Under the pieces are notes generated by a model. That model was not told the DNA's origin. It searched no databases and was given only the letters and a program-made list of their open reading frames with translations. This document shows, piece after piece, positions 43,791 to 52,718 of a stretch of DNA of 64,000 nucleotides. The position numbers and the translations under genes are program-made. Numbering within the stretch: the stretch's first letter is position 1; every line of letters starts with the position of its first letter. The stretch is from Clostridium sp. 1001271st1 H5 (lineage in GTDB: Bacteria; Bacillota; Clostridia; Lachnospirales; Lachnospiraceae), in assembly GCF_005845215.1 (NCBI RefSeq), contig NZ_SPHO01000002.1:1-64000 (forward strand), written 5' to 3'.

Positions 43791-44687
43791 ATGAGACTAG
43801 TTACATATGAAATCGAACACAAATCCGGACTTGGAGTCATCAGCAGGGACGGAAGCTGGGTCTATCCCCTTGCTTCCCTGGATATGGATTATAAGACCAT
43901 GCAGGAGCTGATAGAGAACATCAGTGATTCGGAGAAGCAGCTGCTGGAGTATGCGTCCGGCCAGGACCCATATAAAATCAGGGGAGCTGCCCCGATTGGG
44001 GAGGTAAGGCTTTTGGCGCCCATTCCCCATCCTCGGCAGGATGTTATCTGCCTGGGAATCAATTACATGGCTCATGCAGAGGAGTCAGCCAGATTTAAGA
44101 AGGAAGCATTTAACGGGGAAAGACCCTATGCCATCTATTTTTCCAAGCGGGTGAACCGGGCCACGGACCCCGGCGCAGGCATTCCCAGCCACAGGGATAT
44201 TGTGGCGGATTTGGATTACGAGGCAGAGCTGGCAGTTATCATCGGCCGTGAGGCATCCCATGTCAGGGAGGAAGATGTAAAGGACTATATATTCGGATAT
44301 ACCATTATCAATGATGTAAGCGCCAGGACCCTGCAGACACGGCATAAGCAGTGGTATTTCGGCAAGGGGCTGGACGGCTTTCTGCCCATGGGCCCATGCA
44401 TTGCGACCGTGGATGAATTGTCTTATCCGCCCAAGGTGCAGGTACAGTCCAGGGTGAACGGTGAGCTTCGCCAGGACAGCAATACGGAACTGCTCATATT
44501 TGATATCAGCCACATTGTAAGCGAACTGTCCCAGGGCATGACACTGCAGCCCGGAACCATCATTGCCACAGGTACTCCGGCAGGTGTGGGCATGGGCTTT
44601 GACCCGCCCAAATTCCTGGCTCCCGGGGATGTGGTGGAGTGCACCATAGAAGGGATAGGAACCATTGCGAACAAAGTGACGGACTGA
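43791..44687 (+). CDS. Fumarylacetoacetate hydrolase-family protein
   Basis: The 298-residue protein has a variable N-terminal part (1-75) and an FAH catalytic domain (about 80-295): CLGINYMAHAEE, KRVNRATDPG, LDYEAELAVIIG with metal-binding Glu residues, YTIINDVSARTLQ, FLPMGPCI and GTPAGVGMG. Members cleave C-C bonds in, or decarboxylate or hydrate, 2-keto acids; the exact reaction is not predictable. It is upstream of methylglyoxal synthase with a 10-base gap. AGGAGG precedes the ATG. Confidence 0.9.
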   Translation: MRLVTYEIEHKSGLGVISRDGSWVYPLASLDMDYKTMQELIENISDSEKQLLEYASGQDPYKIRGAAPIGEVRLLAPIPHPRQDVICLGINYMAHAEESARFKKEAFNGERPYAIYFSKRVNRATDPGAGIPSHRDIVADLDYEAELAVIIGREASHVREEDVKDYIFGYTIINDVSARTLQTRHKQWYFGKGLDGFLPMGPCIATVDELSYPPKVQVQSRVNGELRQDSNTELLIFDISHIVSELSQGMTLQPGTIIATGTPAGVGMGFDPPKFLAPGDVVECTIEGIGTIANKVTD

Positions 44688-44697
44688 AAGGAGACAG

Positions 44698-45168
44698 ATG
44701 AAAATGGATTATTTACCAATGACCATACGAAAACAGAAGAACATTGCCCTTATTGCCCACGACCAGAAAAAGCGGGAACTGATACAGTGGTGCGGGGAGC
44801 ATAAGGATATACTGTCCAGGCATTTCCTGTGCGGCACCGGCACAACGGCCCGCATGATTACGGATGCCACCAACCTGCCTGTGAAGGGGTACAACAGCGG
44901 TCCCCTGGGCGGCGACCAGCAGATAGGGGCCAAGATTGTGGAGGGGAAGATTGATTTTGTGATTTTCTTTTCCGACCCGCTGACGGCACAGCCCCACGAC
45001 CCGGACGTTAAGGCTTTGTTGAGAATCGCCCAGGTCTACGACATTCCCATTGCGAACAACAAGGCCAGCGCGGATTTCATGATCACTTCTCCCCTTATGG
45101 ATGAAGAATACGAGCATGATGTGGTTAATTTCAGACAGAATATTGCTGACAGGGCAAACACCCTTTAG
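44698..45168 (+). CDS. mgsA: Methylglyoxal synthase
   Basis: The 156-residue enzyme shows the MgsA motifs: IALIAHDQKK, CGTGTTARMI, SGPLGGDQQIGA (with the catalytic Asp), FFSDPLTAQPHDPDVKALLR and IANNKASAD. It turns dihydroxyacetone phosphate into methylglyoxal and phosphate, an overflow route when sugar phosphates build up. AAAGGAGACAG precedes ATG 44698. It is 10 bases after the FAH gene and 69 bases before glgB, so glycolytic overflow and glycogen storage genes may share transcription (inference). Confidence 0.95.
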   Translation: MKMDYLPMTIRKQKNIALIAHDQKKRELIQWCGEHKDILSRHFLCGTGTTARMITDATNLPVKGYNSGPLGGDQQIGAKIVEGKIDFVIFFSDPLTAQPHDPDVKALLRIAQVYDIPIANNKASADFMITSPLMDEEYEHDVVNFRQNIADRANTL

Positions 45169-45237
45169 GAGTCGGACATACGGCAGCCGTGCTGATATCA
45201 GACCGAAGAATGAATAAACTTACAAGGGGGCAATAAT

Positions 45238-48200
45238 ATGGAACAGAAATTATATGATTTGATGGATTGGGCAGGGATTGAAGAACTGGTATATTCTGAG
45301 TCATCCAATCCCCATGCCATGCTGGGACCCCATCTGACAGAGGAGGGACTTCTGATTCAGGCGCTGATACCCACTGCAGCTGAAATCAGTGTAAAGATTT
45401 CCACAACCGGGAAGAAGTTTCCCATGGAGCTGGCAGATGAGGCTGGTTTTTTTGCAGCGCTGATACCACGCAAGAGCATAACACCCTACACCCTGGTGGT
45501 TACGTATGACAACGGGGTGACGGAGGAACTCTATGACCCCTATTCATTTGCTCCCCAGTACCGGGAAGAGGATTTAAAGAAGTTTGCAGCGGGCATCCAC
45601 TACACAATTTACGAGAAGATGGGGGCCCATCCCATGACCATCGACGGTGTATCCGGCGTATACTTTTCCGTGTGGGCGCCATGCGCCATGCGTGTCAGCG
45701 TGGTGGGGGATTTCAACCTGTGGGATGGAAGGCGCCATCAGATGCGCCGTCTGGGAGAAGGGGACGGCAGTGTGTTTGAGCTGTTTATTCCCGGTCTGTA
45801 TGAGGGTGAAATCTATAAGTACGAGATAAAGACAAAGGCAGGGGAGCCCATGCTGAAGGCAGACCCCTATGCCAATTATGCGGAGCTGCGTCCCAACAAT
45901 GCATCTATTGTGTGGGATATCGGTAAATACAAATGGAACGACAGGTCATGGATGGCTCAGAGGGCAAAGACAGATACAAAGGACAAGCCCATGAACATAT
46001 ACGAGGTTCATCTGGGTTCCTGGCTCCGCAGGGAAACCGCCAGGGATGAAACCGGACAGGACCTGACGGGTTCGGAATTCTATAATTACCGCGAGCTGGC
46101 GGCAAGGCTGGCGGAATACGTAAAGGACATGGGATATACCCATGTGGAGCTTATGCCTGTGATGGAGCATCCCCTGGATGAATCCTGGGGCTATCAGGTC
46201 ACCGGATATTACGCCCCTACCAGCCGCTATGGCGCTCCTGAGGATTTCATGTATTTTATGGATTATATGCATGGTCAGGGAATCGGCGTTATACTGGACT
46301 GGGTACCGGCCCATTTTCCCAGGGATGCATATGGCATGGCCGCATTTGACGGCACCTGCGTCTATGAGCACATGGACCCCAGAAAGGGTTCCCATCCCCA
46401 TTGGGGTACTCTGATTTACAATTACGGACGTCCCGGCGTGACCAATTTCCTGATTGCCAACGCACTGTTCTGGGCGGACAAGTACCATGCAGACGGAATC
46501 AGGATGGACGCAGTTGCGTCCATGCTCTATCTGGACTATGGGAAGAATGACGGCGAATGGGTTCCCAACCTCTATGGGGGCAATGAGAACCTGGAGGCAA
46601 TGGAATTCCTGAAGCATCTTAATTCCGTGTTTAAGGGCCGCAAGGACGGCGTGGTCATCATTGCGGAGGAGTCCACGGCGTGGCCCATGATTACAGGCGA
46701 CCCCAAAGAGGGGGGCCTGGGCTTTGACTATAAGTGGAACATGGGCTGGATGAATGACTTTACCAACTACATGAGATGCGACCCATTTTTCAGGAAGAAT
46801 AACTACGGGGAGCTGACGTTCTCCATGCTGTACGCCTACAGCGAGGATTTTGTGCTGGTGTTCTCACATGATGAGGTGGTACACGGCAAGGGTTCCATGA
46901 TTGGAAAAATGCCGGGCGGAACCCTGGAAAAGAAGGCGGAGAACCTGAGGGCCGCATATGCCTTCATGATGGGCCATCCAGGAAAGAAGCTGCTGTTCAT
47001 GGGCCAGGAATACGCCCAGGTGAACGAGTGGAATGAGGGCGCCTCCCTGCAGTGGGAGCTGCTGGAAGAACCTGTCCACAAGAATATGCAGAATTATGTA
47101 AAGGTGCTTAATAAGCTGTATTGTGAGCACCCGGCCCTGTATGAGATGGATTATGACCCGGATGGCTTTGAGTGGATTAACTGCAGCTATCAAAATGAGA
47201 GTATGATTATATTCCTGCGCAGGAGCAGGAAGAATGAGGAGACCCTTCTCTTCATCTGTAATTTTGATAATATAGAGCATGAGAAATTCCGCGTGGGAGT
47301 ACCCTTCCACGGCAAGTATAAGGAGATATTCAATACCGATGCCAGGGATTTTGGCGGGGAAGGCAGGATAAACGGACGGGTTAAGACATCTAAGAAGCTG
47401 GAATGGGATGAGAAGGATGATTCCATTGAAGTCTATATACCGCCTATGAGCGTCAGCATTTATACATGCACGCAGGTGGAAGATACGGTGAAACCGGACC
47501 CGAAGAAGCCGCCGGTAAAAAAGGCGGCGGAGAAAAAGCCTGGGGTTAAAAAGACTGCTGACAAGAAGGCCGGGGTGAAGAAGAGCGCCGGTAAAAGGGA
47601 ACAGGCAGAAACGGAAGCAGTTGTGACGGAAGCAGTTGTGGCTGAAACAGTTGTGGCCGGTACAGCTGCTGCCGGAACAGATAAGGCCGGTACGGCTGAG
47701 GCCGGGGCGGCGGTTAATGAGGCAGGTGCCGGGACTCAGGAAACAGGGAGCACTGCAGCTGCAAAAGAAGGCCAGAAACGGATTGCCACATCCAAGGCGG
47801 TCCAGAAACAGATAAGTACGTCCAAGGAAGAGCAGAAGCAGATAAGCACGACCAAGGAAGAGCAGAAGCAGATAGGCACGACCAAGGAAGAGCAGAAGCA
47901 GATAGGTACGTCCAAGGAAGCGCAGAAGCAGATAGGCACGTCCAAGGAAGCGCAGAAGCAGATAGGCACGTCCAGGACGAAGCAGGAGCAGATAGGCACG
48001 TCTAAGAAGAAGCAGGAGCAGATAGGCACGGCCAAGGAAGAGCAGGAGCAGATAGGCACGTCCAAGAAGCAGCAGAAGCAGATAGGCACGGCTAAGGAAG
48101 AGCAGAAACAGATAGGCACGTCCAGGACGAAGCAGAAGCAGATAAGCACATCCAAGTCAACACCGAAGCGGGCAGCCTCTGCAACGAAAGACCAGGGAGG

Positions 48201-48294
48201 GGAGCGGAAGAAGCCCTCCGCAGCCAGGAAGAAACAGGGCCGGACAGCACCGGGGAAAGAGGCTGCAAAGCCGGATGGCACCGAAACAGAATAG
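45238..48294 (+). CDS. glgB: 1,4-alpha-glucan branching enzyme with long repeat tail
   Basis: Residues 1-740 form a standard GlgB: N-terminal domains, CBM48 (about 125-215), GH13 barrel (about 260-620) and C-terminal sandwich. The catalytic residues are present: Asp424 (GIRMDAVAS), Glu477 (IIAEEST) and Asp545 (FSHDEVVHGKG). The enzyme adds alpha-1,6 branches to glycogen. Unlike ordinary GlgB (about 630-750 residues), it continues for about 275 residues: a Lys/Pro/Ala-rich linker (755-790), an Ala/Glu/Val-rich stretch (795-840), thirteen 10-residue repeats (843-972) and a basic end. The tail is very lysine-rich and probably disordered. It follows AAGGGGGCAATAAT. Other glycogen-synthesis genes are absent here. 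Confidence 0.93.
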   Translation: MEQKLYDLMDWAGIEELVYSESSNPHAMLGPHLTEEGLLIQALIPTAAEISVKISTTGKKFPMELADEAGFFAALIPRKSITPYTLVVTYDNGVTEELYDPYSFAPQYREEDLKKFAAGIHYTIYEKMGAHPMTIDGVSGVYFSVWAPCAMRVSVVGDFNLWDGRRHQMRRLGEGDGSVFELFIPGLYEGEIYKYEIKTKAGEPMLKADPYANYAELRPNNASIVWDIGKYKWNDRSWMAQRAKTDTKDKPMNIYEVHLGSWLRRETARDETGQDLTGSEFYNYRELAARLAEYVKDMGYTHVELMPVMEHPLDESWGYQVTGYYAPTSRYGAPEDFMYFMDYMHGQGIGVILDWVPAHFPRDAYGMAAFDGTCVYEHMDPRKGSHPHWGTLIYNYGRPGVTNFLIANALFWADKYHADGIRMDAVASMLYLDYGKNDGEWVPNLYGGNENLEAMEFLKHLNSVFKGRKDGVVIIAEESTAWPMITGDPKEGGLGFDYKWNMGWMNDFTNYMRCDPFFRKNNYGELTFSMLYAYSEDFVLVFSHDEVVHGKGSMIGKMPGGTLEKKAENLRAAYAFMMGHPGKKLLFMGQEYAQVNEWNEGASLQWELLEEPVHKNMQNYVKVLNKLYCEHPALYEMDYDPDGFEWINCSYQNESMIIFLRRSRKNEETLLFICNFDNIEHEKFRVGVPFHGKYKEIFNTDARDFGGEGRINGRVKTSKKLEWDEKDDSIEVYIPPMSVSIYTCTQVEDTVKPDPKKPPVKKAAEKKPGVKKTADKKAGVKKSAGKREQAETEAVVTEAVVAETVVAGTAAAGTDKAGTAEAGAAVNEAGAGTQETGSTAAAKEGQKRIATSKAVQKQISTSKEEQKQISTTKEEQKQIGTTKEEQKQIGTSKEAQKQIGTSKEAQKQIGTSRTKQEQIGTSKKKQEQIGTAKEEQEQIGTSKKQQKQIGTAKEEQKQIGTSRTKQKQISTSKSTPKRAASATKDQGGERKKPSAARKKQGRTAPGKEAAKPDGTETE
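47764..48153 (+). repeat. Thirteen in-frame 30-base tandem repeats in glgB
   Basis: Thirteen 30-base units code for variants of KEEQKQIGTS (residues 843-972). The core QKQI[GS]T is nearly constant, the first three residues vary (KEE, KEA, KAV, RTK, KKK). A degenerate fourteenth unit follows. Because the unit is a multiple of three, copy number could change by slippage or recombination without breaking the frame. Confidence 0.95.
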
Positions 48295-48310
48295 GCAATT
48301 GGGAATAAAT

Positions 48311-48339
48311 GGAGCGCAAGGCCGGGGGCTTTGCGCTCC
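48311..48339 (+). terminator. Hairpin after glgB
   Basis: GGAGCGCAA (48311-48319) and TTGCGCTCC (48331-48339) are perfect complements. The following CTGTTATTAT is only mildly U-rich. The 3' arm overlaps the -35 element of the next promoter. Confidence 0.55.
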
Positions 48340-48359
48340 CTGTTATTATATGGTATAAT
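48331..48359 (+). promoter_or_regulatory. Promoter of the sensor kinase operon
   Basis: TTGCGC (48331-48336) and a consensus TATAAT (48354-48359) are 17 bases apart. The -35 is weak. The start codon of the kinase is about 140 bases further, with no other clear feature between. Confidence 0.5.
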
Positions 48360-48502
48360 GTCGAAAGACATTGGCCGGACCCTGTGTATCCCCGGAGGGA
48401 TGGGCGGCAAGGGCATATGATACGGTTACAAAGGGTACAAGCCGTATAAACAGTCTGAAAAAAGCAGATTTCAGATGCATTTTGGTGCGATTGGGGTGGG
48501 GT

Positions 48503-50005
48503 ATGTTTTCTTATATTAAAAATCAGTGGCTTTCAATCTCATTGAAAAAGAAACTGGGTGCATTTTCCGTTATTGTCATTCTGGTAATGGGTCTGTCCAT
48601 TGCTTTTAATATGCTGGTCATGAATTTTTCCCTGGACAGTTTTAACGTGATACTCAATGACAATTCCCTCTGCTATGATGTACAGGAGTCCATGGAGCAG
48701 GAAGCGGATGCCTTTGAACTCTATGTAAGGGAGCGGACCTGGGAGAATGCAAAACAATACAGGCTGGCATGCTTTAAGTCAGAGAACAGCATAGAGGCCC
48801 TTCCCTTTGACTATGATGTCATTGGACCGGAGCGGTATGCCAGAACGTGGAATATTAAGAATGGATATGAGAGCTACCAGTCCTTCCGGGACCAGGTACT
48901 TCACATGGACCAGTCGGATGACGGATTCGTGGAGCAGCTGTACCGGGTATATGGAATGCAGAACTATCTGCAGACCTATGCCAGAAGGCTGATGCAGTCC
49001 ACCCTGAAGGAGGGGAAGCGCAGTTACCAGGAAAAGGTGCCTCTTCTCTATGACCTTCCCTATATGATAATGGCCTGTTCTGTACTGATGATTATTACAG
49101 TCATCTGCCTGACCAGGATTTTGTCCAAAACCCTGATTGTTCCTATGGTAAAGCTGGCCCACAGCTCCAGGGAAATTGCCAGAAATGATTTCGGAGGCGA
49201 GGACCTGGTGGTGGATAACCGGGATGAGATGGGAGAGCTGGTCCATGCATTTAATAAAATGAAACATGCCACAGAGGGGTATATCAATACCCTGAAGGAG
49301 AAAAATGAGATGGCGGAGCGTCTTCACAAGGAGGAGGTGGAGCGTATTGAGATGGAAAAGCGTCTGGATGCGGCCCGCCTGGAGCTGCTTAAGAGCCAGA
49401 TTAATCCCCATTTCCTGTTTAATACCCTGAATATGATTTCCTGCATGGCCAAACTGGAGGAAGCCCAGACCACGGAGCGGATGATATCTAGCCTGGGGAA
49501 TCTTTTCCGCTATAACCTTAAGACTTCAGAGCAGATTGTGCCTCTGGACCAGGAGCTTAAGGTGGTGCAGGACTATATGTACATACAGCAGATGCGCTTT
49601 GGCAGCCGTATCAGCCATGACTTCCGGCTGGAGGTGGACGGCAGCGAAACCATGATTCCGGCCTTTACCCTTCAGCCCCTTGTGGAAAATGCAATCATAC
49701 ACGGTATAGCCAGGAAGGAGGAAGGGGGAAGGATATTTTTAAGAATCTGGAAACAGGAGGATAAGATAGTCATTTCCCTGGCAGACACTGGTGTGGGTAT
49801 GGATGACGGGACCCTGGAGCGGCTTATGGATGCCCTTAAGGGACACCGGACTGCCAGGGTGGGCATTGGGCTGGGAAATATTTACCAGAGAATTAAATCC
49901 ATGTACGAGGATGGGGATTTAAAAATCTACAGCAAGGCGGGCAAAGGGACTGTGGTACAGATTATCCTGCCTGCTGAGCAGGAAAAGGACTATCGGAAGA
50001 TATAA
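48503..50005 (+). CDS. YesM-type sensor histidine kinase
   Basis: The start is ATG 48503 (MFSYIKNQWLSISLKKKL), after a GGGGTGGGG stretch; the longer reading has no coding character. The protein (500 residues) has one membrane helix at about 18-40, an extracellular sensing region (about 41-185), a second helix at about 190-212, a HAMP linker, the LytS/YesM kinase motif SQINPHFLFNTLN with the phospho-acceptor His, and an HATPase domain with ENAIIHGI and DTGVGM. It phosphorylates the response regulator encoded 11 bases downstream. The TRAP transporter after it is the likely target, so the signal may be a carboxylate (inference). Confidence 0.92.
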   Translation: MFSYIKNQWLSISLKKKLGAFSVIVILVMGLSIAFNMLVMNFSLDSFNVILNDNSLCYDVQESMEQEADAFELYVRERTWENAKQYRLACFKSENSIEALPFDYDVIGPERYARTWNIKNGYESYQSFRDQVLHMDQSDDGFVEQLYRVYGMQNYLQTYARRLMQSTLKEGKRSYQEKVPLLYDLPYMIMACSVLMIITVICLTRILSKTLIVPMVKLAHSSREIARNDFGGEDLVVDNRDEMGELVHAFNKMKHATEGYINTLKEKNEMAERLHKEEVERIEMEKRLDAARLELLKSQINPHFLFNTLNMISCMAKLEEAQTTERMISSLGNLFRYNLKTSEQIVPLDQELKVVQDYMYIQQMRFGSRISHDFRLEVDGSETMIPAFTLQPLVENAIIHGIARKEEGGRIFLRIWKQEDKIVISLADTGVGMDDGTLERLMDALKGHRTARVGIGLGNIYQRIKSMYEDGDLKIYSKAGKGTVVQIILPAEQEKDYRKI

Positions 50006-50016
50006 GGGGGGAATCA

Positions 50017-50808
50017 ATGTTACGTTTACTGATTGCAGATGATGAGATGATTGAGAGGCAGGTTCTGTACAAGACGCTGCAGAAGAACCTGGGGGACAGG
50101 TGCCGTATATTCCAGGCAGCTAACGGCAGGGAAGCCCTTAAAATCTATGAGGAGGAAAAGATACAGATTGCCATCCTGGATATTGAGATGCCCGGTATAA
50201 ATGGAATAGAGGCTGCCCAGCAGATTCGGCAGACGGACAAGGACTGCTGCATCATATTCCTGACAGCCTTTGACGAGTTCTCCTATGCAAAAAAGGCTAT
50301 TACGGTTAGAGCTCTGGATTATCTTCTGAAGCCTTACGACGAGGAGGAACTGATGCTGGTGGTGGAGGAGGCCATGCATATTGCAGGGGAGCACCGTCAG
50401 GATGAAAGGGTTGAAACGGAAGCTGAGATTCCTGGGCCTGGGGACACAGAGGAGCCGGAGGACGGGGGACACGCCCGTCTTTCAAAGGTTACCTCCTTAA
50501 TCAGCCAGTACATACATGAGAATTATATGTTTGATATTTCCATGCAGGATGCTGCAAGAGCCATGAATTATTCAGAAGCATATTTCTGCAAGCTGTTCAA
50601 GCAGTGCTTTGACCAGAATTTTACCTCCTACCTGACACAGTACCGTATAAAGGAAGCCAAGAAGATGCTGGGACAGCCAACCGTCAATGTAAAGGAAATC
50701 GGAAGGGCAGTGGGATACGGTGACTCCAATTACTTTGCAAAGGTGTTCAAGCGCATAACGGGCCAGAGTCCCACGGAATACAGATTGTCTGTTTTCCAAA
50801 AGGGATAA
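50017..50808 (+). CDS. Response regulator with AraC-type DNA-binding domain
   Basis: The 263-residue protein has a receiver domain (1-120): acidic pocket ADDEM, phospho-acceptor Asp in AILDIEMPGING, and LKPYD with the conserved Lys. A linker of acidic character (about 125-158) leads to two AraC helix-turn-helix motifs (160-260; MNYSEAYFCKLFKQCFDQNF and IGRAVGYGDSNYFAKVFKRI). It is the partner of the YesM kinase and probably activates the TRAP genes that start 191 bases downstream. The gap contains TATAAT at 50921-50926 with a poor -35, as expected for an activated promoter. Confidence 0.93.
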   Translation: MLRLLIADDEMIERQVLYKTLQKNLGDRCRIFQAANGREALKIYEEEKIQIAILDIEMPGINGIEAAQQIRQTDKDCCIIFLTAFDEFSYAKKAITVRALDYLLKPYDEEELMLVVEEAMHIAGEHRQDERVETEAEIPGPGDTEEPEDGGHARLSKVTSLISQYIHENYMFDISMQDAARAMNYSEAYFCKLFKQCFDQNFTSYLTQYRIKEAKKMLGQPTVNVKEIGRAVGYGDSNYFAKVFKRITGQSPTEYRLSVFQKG

Positions 50809-50999
50809 AGATTGTATAAAGATAAAATATGTAATATTTGCATAAATGGAAGAGCGAAACAGGTTAAAATCCTACTATGATTCACAAAAATTTACTATAT
50901 TCAGAAACGTGAAATACTCTTATAATAAAGTCAGTGTTAAAGAAACATAAAAAAAAATATGCGAAAGCATAAAAAAAGTATTAAGAGGAGGAATGTTTC

Positions 51000-52121
51000 A
51001 TGAAAAAAAGATGGATTAGTACTGCATTGTGTGCAGCAATGGTAGCTGGTTCCCTGGCAGGCTGTGGATTAAAGAGTCCTGATACAGCAGCCACAACAGC
51101 AGCTCCCGCAGCAACAGAGGCGCCTACAGAGGCAGCAAAGGCAGAGGGAGATACCACTGAGGAGGCTAAGACCGAAGCAGCAGCTGATACCAGCGACATG
51201 CCGGAGGTTACTCTGGTTATGGCAGAGGTTAACCCGCTGGATACCATTGTTGGACAGACTGATTCCAAGTTCAAGGAGACAGTTGAGGAAATGTCCGGCG
51301 GCAAGATTAAGATTGACCTGCAGGCCAGCGGTGTACTTGGTTCAGAGAACGATGTTCTGGATACCATGCTGGGCGGCGGCGGAACCATTGATATTTCCCG
51401 TATTTCCGCATTTGCCCTGACAAGCTACGGCGCTGAAAAGTCCGTGCTTCTGTCTATCCCTTATACATTTGCAAACCGTGACCATTTCTGGAAGTTTGCT
51501 GACAGCGAGCTGGCTCCTGAATTCCTCATGGAACCCCACGACAACGGACTGGGCGTAAGAGGTCTGTACTACGGCGAGGAAGGTTTCCGTCACTTCTTCA
51601 CAGTCAAGGAAGTTAAGGGCTTAGAGGACTTAAAGGGCATGAAGCTGCGTGTGTCCAATGACCCGATTATGAACGGCATGGTGGAAGGCCTTGGCGCAAG
51701 CCCAACGGTTGTTTCCTTCAACGAGCTGTACTCCGCACTTCAGACCGGTGTTGTGGATGGTGCTGAGCAGCCAATTGCTAACTACAAGTCCAATGCATTC
51801 CAGGAGGTTGCTCCAAACCTGATTCTGGACGGCCATACACTGGGCGCAATCCAGGTCATCATCACAGATGAAGCCTGGGATAAGCTGACAGAAGAGCAGC
51901 AGAACATCCTGGTAGAAGCCGGCAAGGTTGCATCCCAGTTTAACAGAACCATCTCTGAGGAAGCTGAGAATAAGGTGCTTGATGAACTGAAGGCCGATGG
52001 CATTAACGTGGTTGAGGTTCCTGATATCCAGCCATGGCAGGATGCTTGTAAGGACATCATTGAGTCTTCTACAAAGGACCAGGCTGAACTGTATCAGCAG
52101 ATTCTTGACATGAACAAATAA
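51000..52121 (+). CDS. TRAP transporter substrate-binding lipoprotein (DctP)
   Basis: The 373-residue precursor has a signal peptide with lipobox LAGC, an Ala/Thr/Glu linker to about residue 65 and a DctP domain: FKETVEEMSGGKIKIDL, the ligand-contact Arg region LKGMKLRVSND, and SALQTGVVDGAEQP. DctP proteins bind carboxylates such as C4-dicarboxylates, sialic or sugar acids; the ligand here is not predictable. It is followed by the small and large permease genes, a full TRAP system driven by a sodium or proton gradient. AGAGGAGGAATGTTTC precedes the ATG. Confidence 0.94.
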   Translation: MKKRWISTALCAAMVAGSLAGCGLKSPDTAATTAAPAATEAPTEAAKAEGDTTEEAKTEAAADTSDMPEVTLVMAEVNPLDTIVGQTDSKFKETVEEMSGGKIKIDLQASGVLGSENDVLDTMLGGGGTIDISRISAFALTSYGAEKSVLLSIPYTFANRDHFWKFADSELAPEFLMEPHDNGLGVRGLYYGEEGFRHFFTVKEVKGLEDLKGMKLRVSNDPIMNGMVEGLGASPTVVSFNELYSALQTGVVDGAEQPIANYKSNAFQEVAPNLILDGHTLGAIQVIITDEAWDKLTEEQQNILVEAGKVASQFNRTISEEAENKVLDELKADGINVVEVPDIQPWQDACKDIIESSTKDQAELYQQILDMNK

Positions 52122-52193
52122 TAAGCGGCAATCAGACAGGCACAGGGCAAATGAATCAACTCTGTGCCTGTAGTTTTTGAAAGGGGAATCAAT

Positions 52194-52718
52194 ATGCCAG
52201 CAATATTTCAAAAGATTGACAAAATCAAGCCTGCATATGATATGACATACAGGGTCGTGCTGCTGCTTTGCAAGCTGCTTCTTGTGGTGGATATCCTTAT
52301 AACAAGCATGGCTGTGGCGGGAAGATATATATCGTTTATTCCGGACCCCGCGTGGAGCGAAGAGGTAGTCCTGACCTGTATGTCCTATATGGCAGTGCTT
52401 TCGGCCGCCCTTGCCATCAGACGGGGCGCCCATATACGCATGACCGCATTTGACAGGTATCTGCCCTCCAATCTGGTAAAAAGTCTGGACATCATCGCTG
52501 ACCTGGCCGTGCTTGCACTGGCAGTCATCATGATTACGGTTGGCTGGAAGTATGCCACGGGAATCGGCTCTAAGGGTACATATGTAAGCATGCCCAAGGT
52601 TTCCAGGTTCTGGATGTATTTCCCGGTGCCTCTGGCCGGAGTGGCTATGCTGGTTTTTGAAGTAGAGGCCTTATATAATCATGTAAAGAGTTTCTTTGTA
52701 AAGGAGGGGATGGAGTAA
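52194..52718 (+). CDS. TRAP transporter small permease (DctQ)
   Basis: Start ATG 52194 (MPAIFQKIDKIKPAYD) follows GAAAGGGGAATCAAT; the longer reading is unsupported. The 174-residue protein has four predicted helices, and the conserved WSEEVVLTCMSYMAVLSAAL with RRGAHIRM after helix 2, typical of DctQ. It supports folding and function of the large permease in the membrane. Its stop overlaps the next start by one base (TAATG). Confidence 0.93.
   Translation: MPAIFQKIDKIKPAYDMTYRVVLLLCKLLLVVDILITSMAVAGRYISFIPDPAWSEEVVLTCMSYMAVLSAALAIRRGAHIRMTAFDRYLPSNLVKSLDIIADLAVLALAVIMITVGWKYATGIGSKGTYVSMPKVSRFWMYFPVPLAGVAMLVFEVEALYNHVKSFFVKEGME

Noticed and set aside
47764..48153. Regular 30-base units at first look like a CRISPR array.
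   Set aside because: There are no unique spacers; the units are contiguous, in frame with glgB and code for a near-constant decapeptide.
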